From positions 1-7,323 of the forward strand of contig JAKAFQ010000199.1 of NCBI GenBank assembly GCA_021817875.1: 7,323 nucleotides of DNA, in the 5' to 3' direction. How positions within the stretch are numbered: the first letter of the stretch is position 1; each line of letters begins with the position of its first letter. Positions 5,405 to 7,323 of this stretch are shown one piece after another. The position numbers and the translations under genes are program-made. The notes beneath the pieces are model-generated. The model was not told where the DNA came from and searched no databases. It was given only the letters and a program-made list of their open reading frames with translations. The DNA comes from Pseudomonadota bacterium (GTDB lineage Bacteria; Pseudomonadota; Gammaproteobacteria; Steroidobacterales; Steroidobacteraceae).

Positions 5405-7323
5405 ATGCTGGGCATACTCCTGCCGTTGGTCGCCCTTGCGGCCATCGCTTACGCGGTGACTCAGGCGGGCGGGATCATCACGCTGATCTTCGTCGCCGCG
5501 GTGCTGTACTTGGCCTACCGCCGCCTCTCGCTCCTCACCTTCACCGCCACCTTCACGATCCTGCTCGCCGCCTACGCGTACTACGGGGCTGCCGGCGTGG
5601 CGGCCGAGACCTGGAAGGGCTTTCTGTGGCTGATGCTCGCCGGGTTGTGGCTGCTCAACGTACGGCCGCTGCGCAAGGCGCTGATCACGCGGCCGTTCAT
5701 GAAGGCATACCGCAGGCTCCTGCCGTCAATGTCACAGACCGAGCGCGAGGCGCTGGAGGCCGGCACGGTGTGGTGGGACGGGGAGCTGTTCACCGGGGCG
5801 CCCAAGTGGTCGAAGCTGCTCGCGGCCCGCCCACCGCAGCTGACGGCCGAAGAGCAGGCGTTTCTCGAGGGCCCCTGCGAAGAGCTGTGCCGCATGCTCG
5901 ATGACTGGAACATCGTGCATGAGCGCGGCGACCTGCCGCCTCACGTCTGGGAATACCTCAAGACGCGCGGTTTCTTCGCCATGATCATTCCGAAGCGTTA
6001 CGGCGGTCTGGAATTTTCCGCCTATGCGCACTCGTGCGTGCTGGCGAAGATTGCCAGCCGCAGCGCCACGGCGTCCTCCACCGTCGCGGTGCCCAATTCG
6101 CTCGGGCCGGCGGAACTGCTCAACCATTACGGCACCGAGGAGCAGAAGGACCACTACCTGCCGCGGCTCGCCCGCGGCGAGGAAATACCGTGCTTCGCCC
6201 TCACCGGTCCACGGGTCGGGTCGGATGCGGCCGCCATTCCGGACACGGGCGTGGTGTGCCGGGGCGAATGGCAGGGCAAGCAGATCGTCGGCATCAGGCT
6301 GAACTTCTCCAAGCGCTACATCACCCTGGCGCCGATCGCCACGGTCATCGGCCTCGCCTTCCGGCTGTTCGATCCGCAAGGGCTGCTCGGCGGGCGCGCG
6401 GATATCGGCATCACCTGCGCGCTCATCCCGCGTGACACTCCCGGGATCACCATCGGCCGGCGGCACTTCCCGGTCAACATCCCGTTCCAGAACGGCCCTG
6501 TCGAGGGCCAGGACGTGTTCGTGCCGGTCGATTGCATCATCGGCGGACCGCGACTGGCCGGCGCCGGCTGGCGCATGCTGGTCGAACAGCTGTCCGTGGG
6601 CCGGTGCATCTCGCTGCCGTCGAACGCTACCGGAGCGGCCAAGGCGGCGGTATGGGCGAGCGGCGCCTACAGCCGCATCCGCCGGCAGTTCAACATGCCG
6701 GTGGGTCGGTTCGAAGGGGTGCAGGCCGTCCTCGCCCGCATGGTGGGTCTGACCTACACCATGGACGCGGCGCGCTCGGTCACCGCCGGGGCGATCGATG
6801 GCGGGGAGAAGCCGTCGGTGCCCTCCGCGATGCTCAAGTACCACGTCACGGAAATGGGCCGGCAGGTGGCCAACGATGCCATGGACGTGCACGGCGGCAA
6901 AGGCATCTGCCTCGGCCCGAAGAACTACCTGGCGCGGGTCTATGAGGCGGTACCGATCACCATTACCGTCGAAGGCGCCAACCTGCTCACCCGCAGCCTG
7001 ATCATCTTCGGCCAGGGCGCGGTGCGCTGCCATCCATTCGTGCTGCGCGAGATGAACGCCGCACGCAATCCGGACCGCGCCCGCGGCGTGGACGAGTTCG
7101 ACCGGGCGCTGTTCGGCCACATCGGCTTCACGATCTCCAATGCCGTGCGCTCACTGATCATGGCGCTGACCCACGCACGCTTCACGCGCTCCCCGGTCAA
7201 CGGACCGACCGCGCGATACTACCAGCACATCGTGCGCTTCAGCGCCTCGTTCGCCCTGATGGTGGACGTGGCGATGCTGACACTGGGCGGGTATCTCAAG
7301 AAGAAGGAAAGCCTGTCCGCCCG
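5405..7323 (+). CDS. fadE: Acyl-CoA dehydrogenase FadE, N-terminal 639 residues (runs off the window)
   Basis: No stop codon occurs before the right edge; about 639 of the roughly 815 residues typical of FadE are present. From family knowledge, FadE is an FAD enzyme that introduces the first double bond into acyl-CoA in beta-oxidation, at the inner membrane. The first 90 residues hold up to four hydrophobic segments (about 2-18, 23-40, 43-66, 70-86). Next come the FadE hallmarks [20 protein letters not shown] (109-128), [75 protein letters not shown], and [12 protein letters not shown] with the likely catalytic base E523. GQGAVRCHP follows, and ARYYQH is near the edge. One oddity is [11 protein letters not shown] (265-275), where the family usually has PEAGSD. 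ATG 5405 is preceded by AAGGAG (5394-5399) with a 5-base spacer, a strong ribosome site. A stem after mdh suggests separate transcription. Confidence 0.96.
   Translation, partial: MLGILLPLVALAAIAYAVTQAGGIITLIFVAAVLYLAYRRLSLLTFTATFTILLAAYAYYGAAGVAAETWKGFLWLMLAGLWLLNVRPLRKALITRPFMKAYRRLLPSMSQTEREALEAGTVWWDGELFTGAPKWSKLLAARPPQLTAEEQAFLEGPCEELCRMLDDWNIVHERGDLPPHVWEYLKTRGFFAMIIPKRYGGLEFSAYAHSCVLAKIASRSATASSTVAVPNSLGPAELLNHYGTEEQKDHYLPRLARGEEIPCFALTGPRVGSDAAAIPDTGVVCRGEWQGKQIVGIRLNFSKRYITLAPIATVIGLAFRLFDPQGLLGGRADIGITCALIPRDTPGITIGRRHFPVNIPFQNGPVEGQDVFVPVDCIIGGPRLAGAGWRMLVEQLSVGRCISLPSNATGAAKAAVWASGAYSRIRRQFNMPVGRFEGVQAVLARMVGLTYTMDAARSVTAGAIDGGEKPSVPSAMLKYHVTEMGRQVANDAMDVHGGKGICLGPKNYLARVYEAVPITITVEGANLLTRSLIIFGQGAVRCHPFVLREMNAARNPDRARGVDEFDRALFGHIGFTISNAVRSLIMALTHARFTRSPVNGPTARYYQHIVRFSASFALMVDVAMLTLGGYLKKKESLSA

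Noticed and set aside
5732..7120. 462-codon minus-strand open frame opposite fadE
   Set aside because: The plus strand encodes unmistakable FadE motifs throughout this stretch; the antisense frame is a high-GC shadow.

Overview
The window reads as ordinary chromosome from a high-GC gammaproteobacterium outside the Enterobacterales. This is inferred from protein families, not from a database search. The families are an oligopeptidase A tail, a proteobacterial Dps, the roughly 326-residue NAD-type malate dehydrogenase and a membrane-anchored FadE. Intergenic gaps are short (38 to 226 bases). I see no tRNA, rRNA, CRISPR array, insertion sequence or integrase, and no abrupt composition change that would suggest recent transfer.

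Layout. Bases 1-139 hold the last 45 codons of an oligopeptidase A (M3 metallopeptidase). After a 206-base gap with two small hairpins comes an HD-domain phosphohydrolase (346-1350, +). An 87-base gap with a plausible sigma70-type promoter leads to a two-helix membrane protein with HAMP-like, PAS, GGDEF and EAL parts (1438-3495, +), a predicted cyclic-di-GMP enzyme. It converges on dps (3534-4016, -) across 38 bases. A 226-base divergent region separates dps from malate dehydrogenase (mdh, 4243-5223, +). That region has an A/T-rich palindrome on the proposed dps promoter and a GC palindrome in the proposed dps leader. A perfect 16-bp hairpin follows mdh. Then fadE, the first enzyme of fatty acid beta-oxidation, starts at 5405 and runs off the right edge with 639 codons visible.

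How the genes fit together. There is no obvious multi-gene operon: most genes appear to have their own leader and some sort of terminator-like hairpin. Themes are signalling (the HD protein next to the GGDEF-EAL protein), stress protection (Dps) and central or fatty acid carbon metabolism (Mdh, FadE). Beta-oxidation feeds acetyl-CoA and reducing power into the TCA cycle where Mdh acts, but the 181-base gap with its hairpin argues against co-transcription of mdh and fadE.

I found no convincing undescribed system. The points most worth checking are the HD protein whose metal-site motif recalls cyclic-nucleotide phosphodiesterases beside a cyclic-di-GMP enzyme, the AGDEF active site without an RxxD inhibitory site, an unusual charge change in the FadE FAD/substrate loop, and the paired palindromes upstream of dps.
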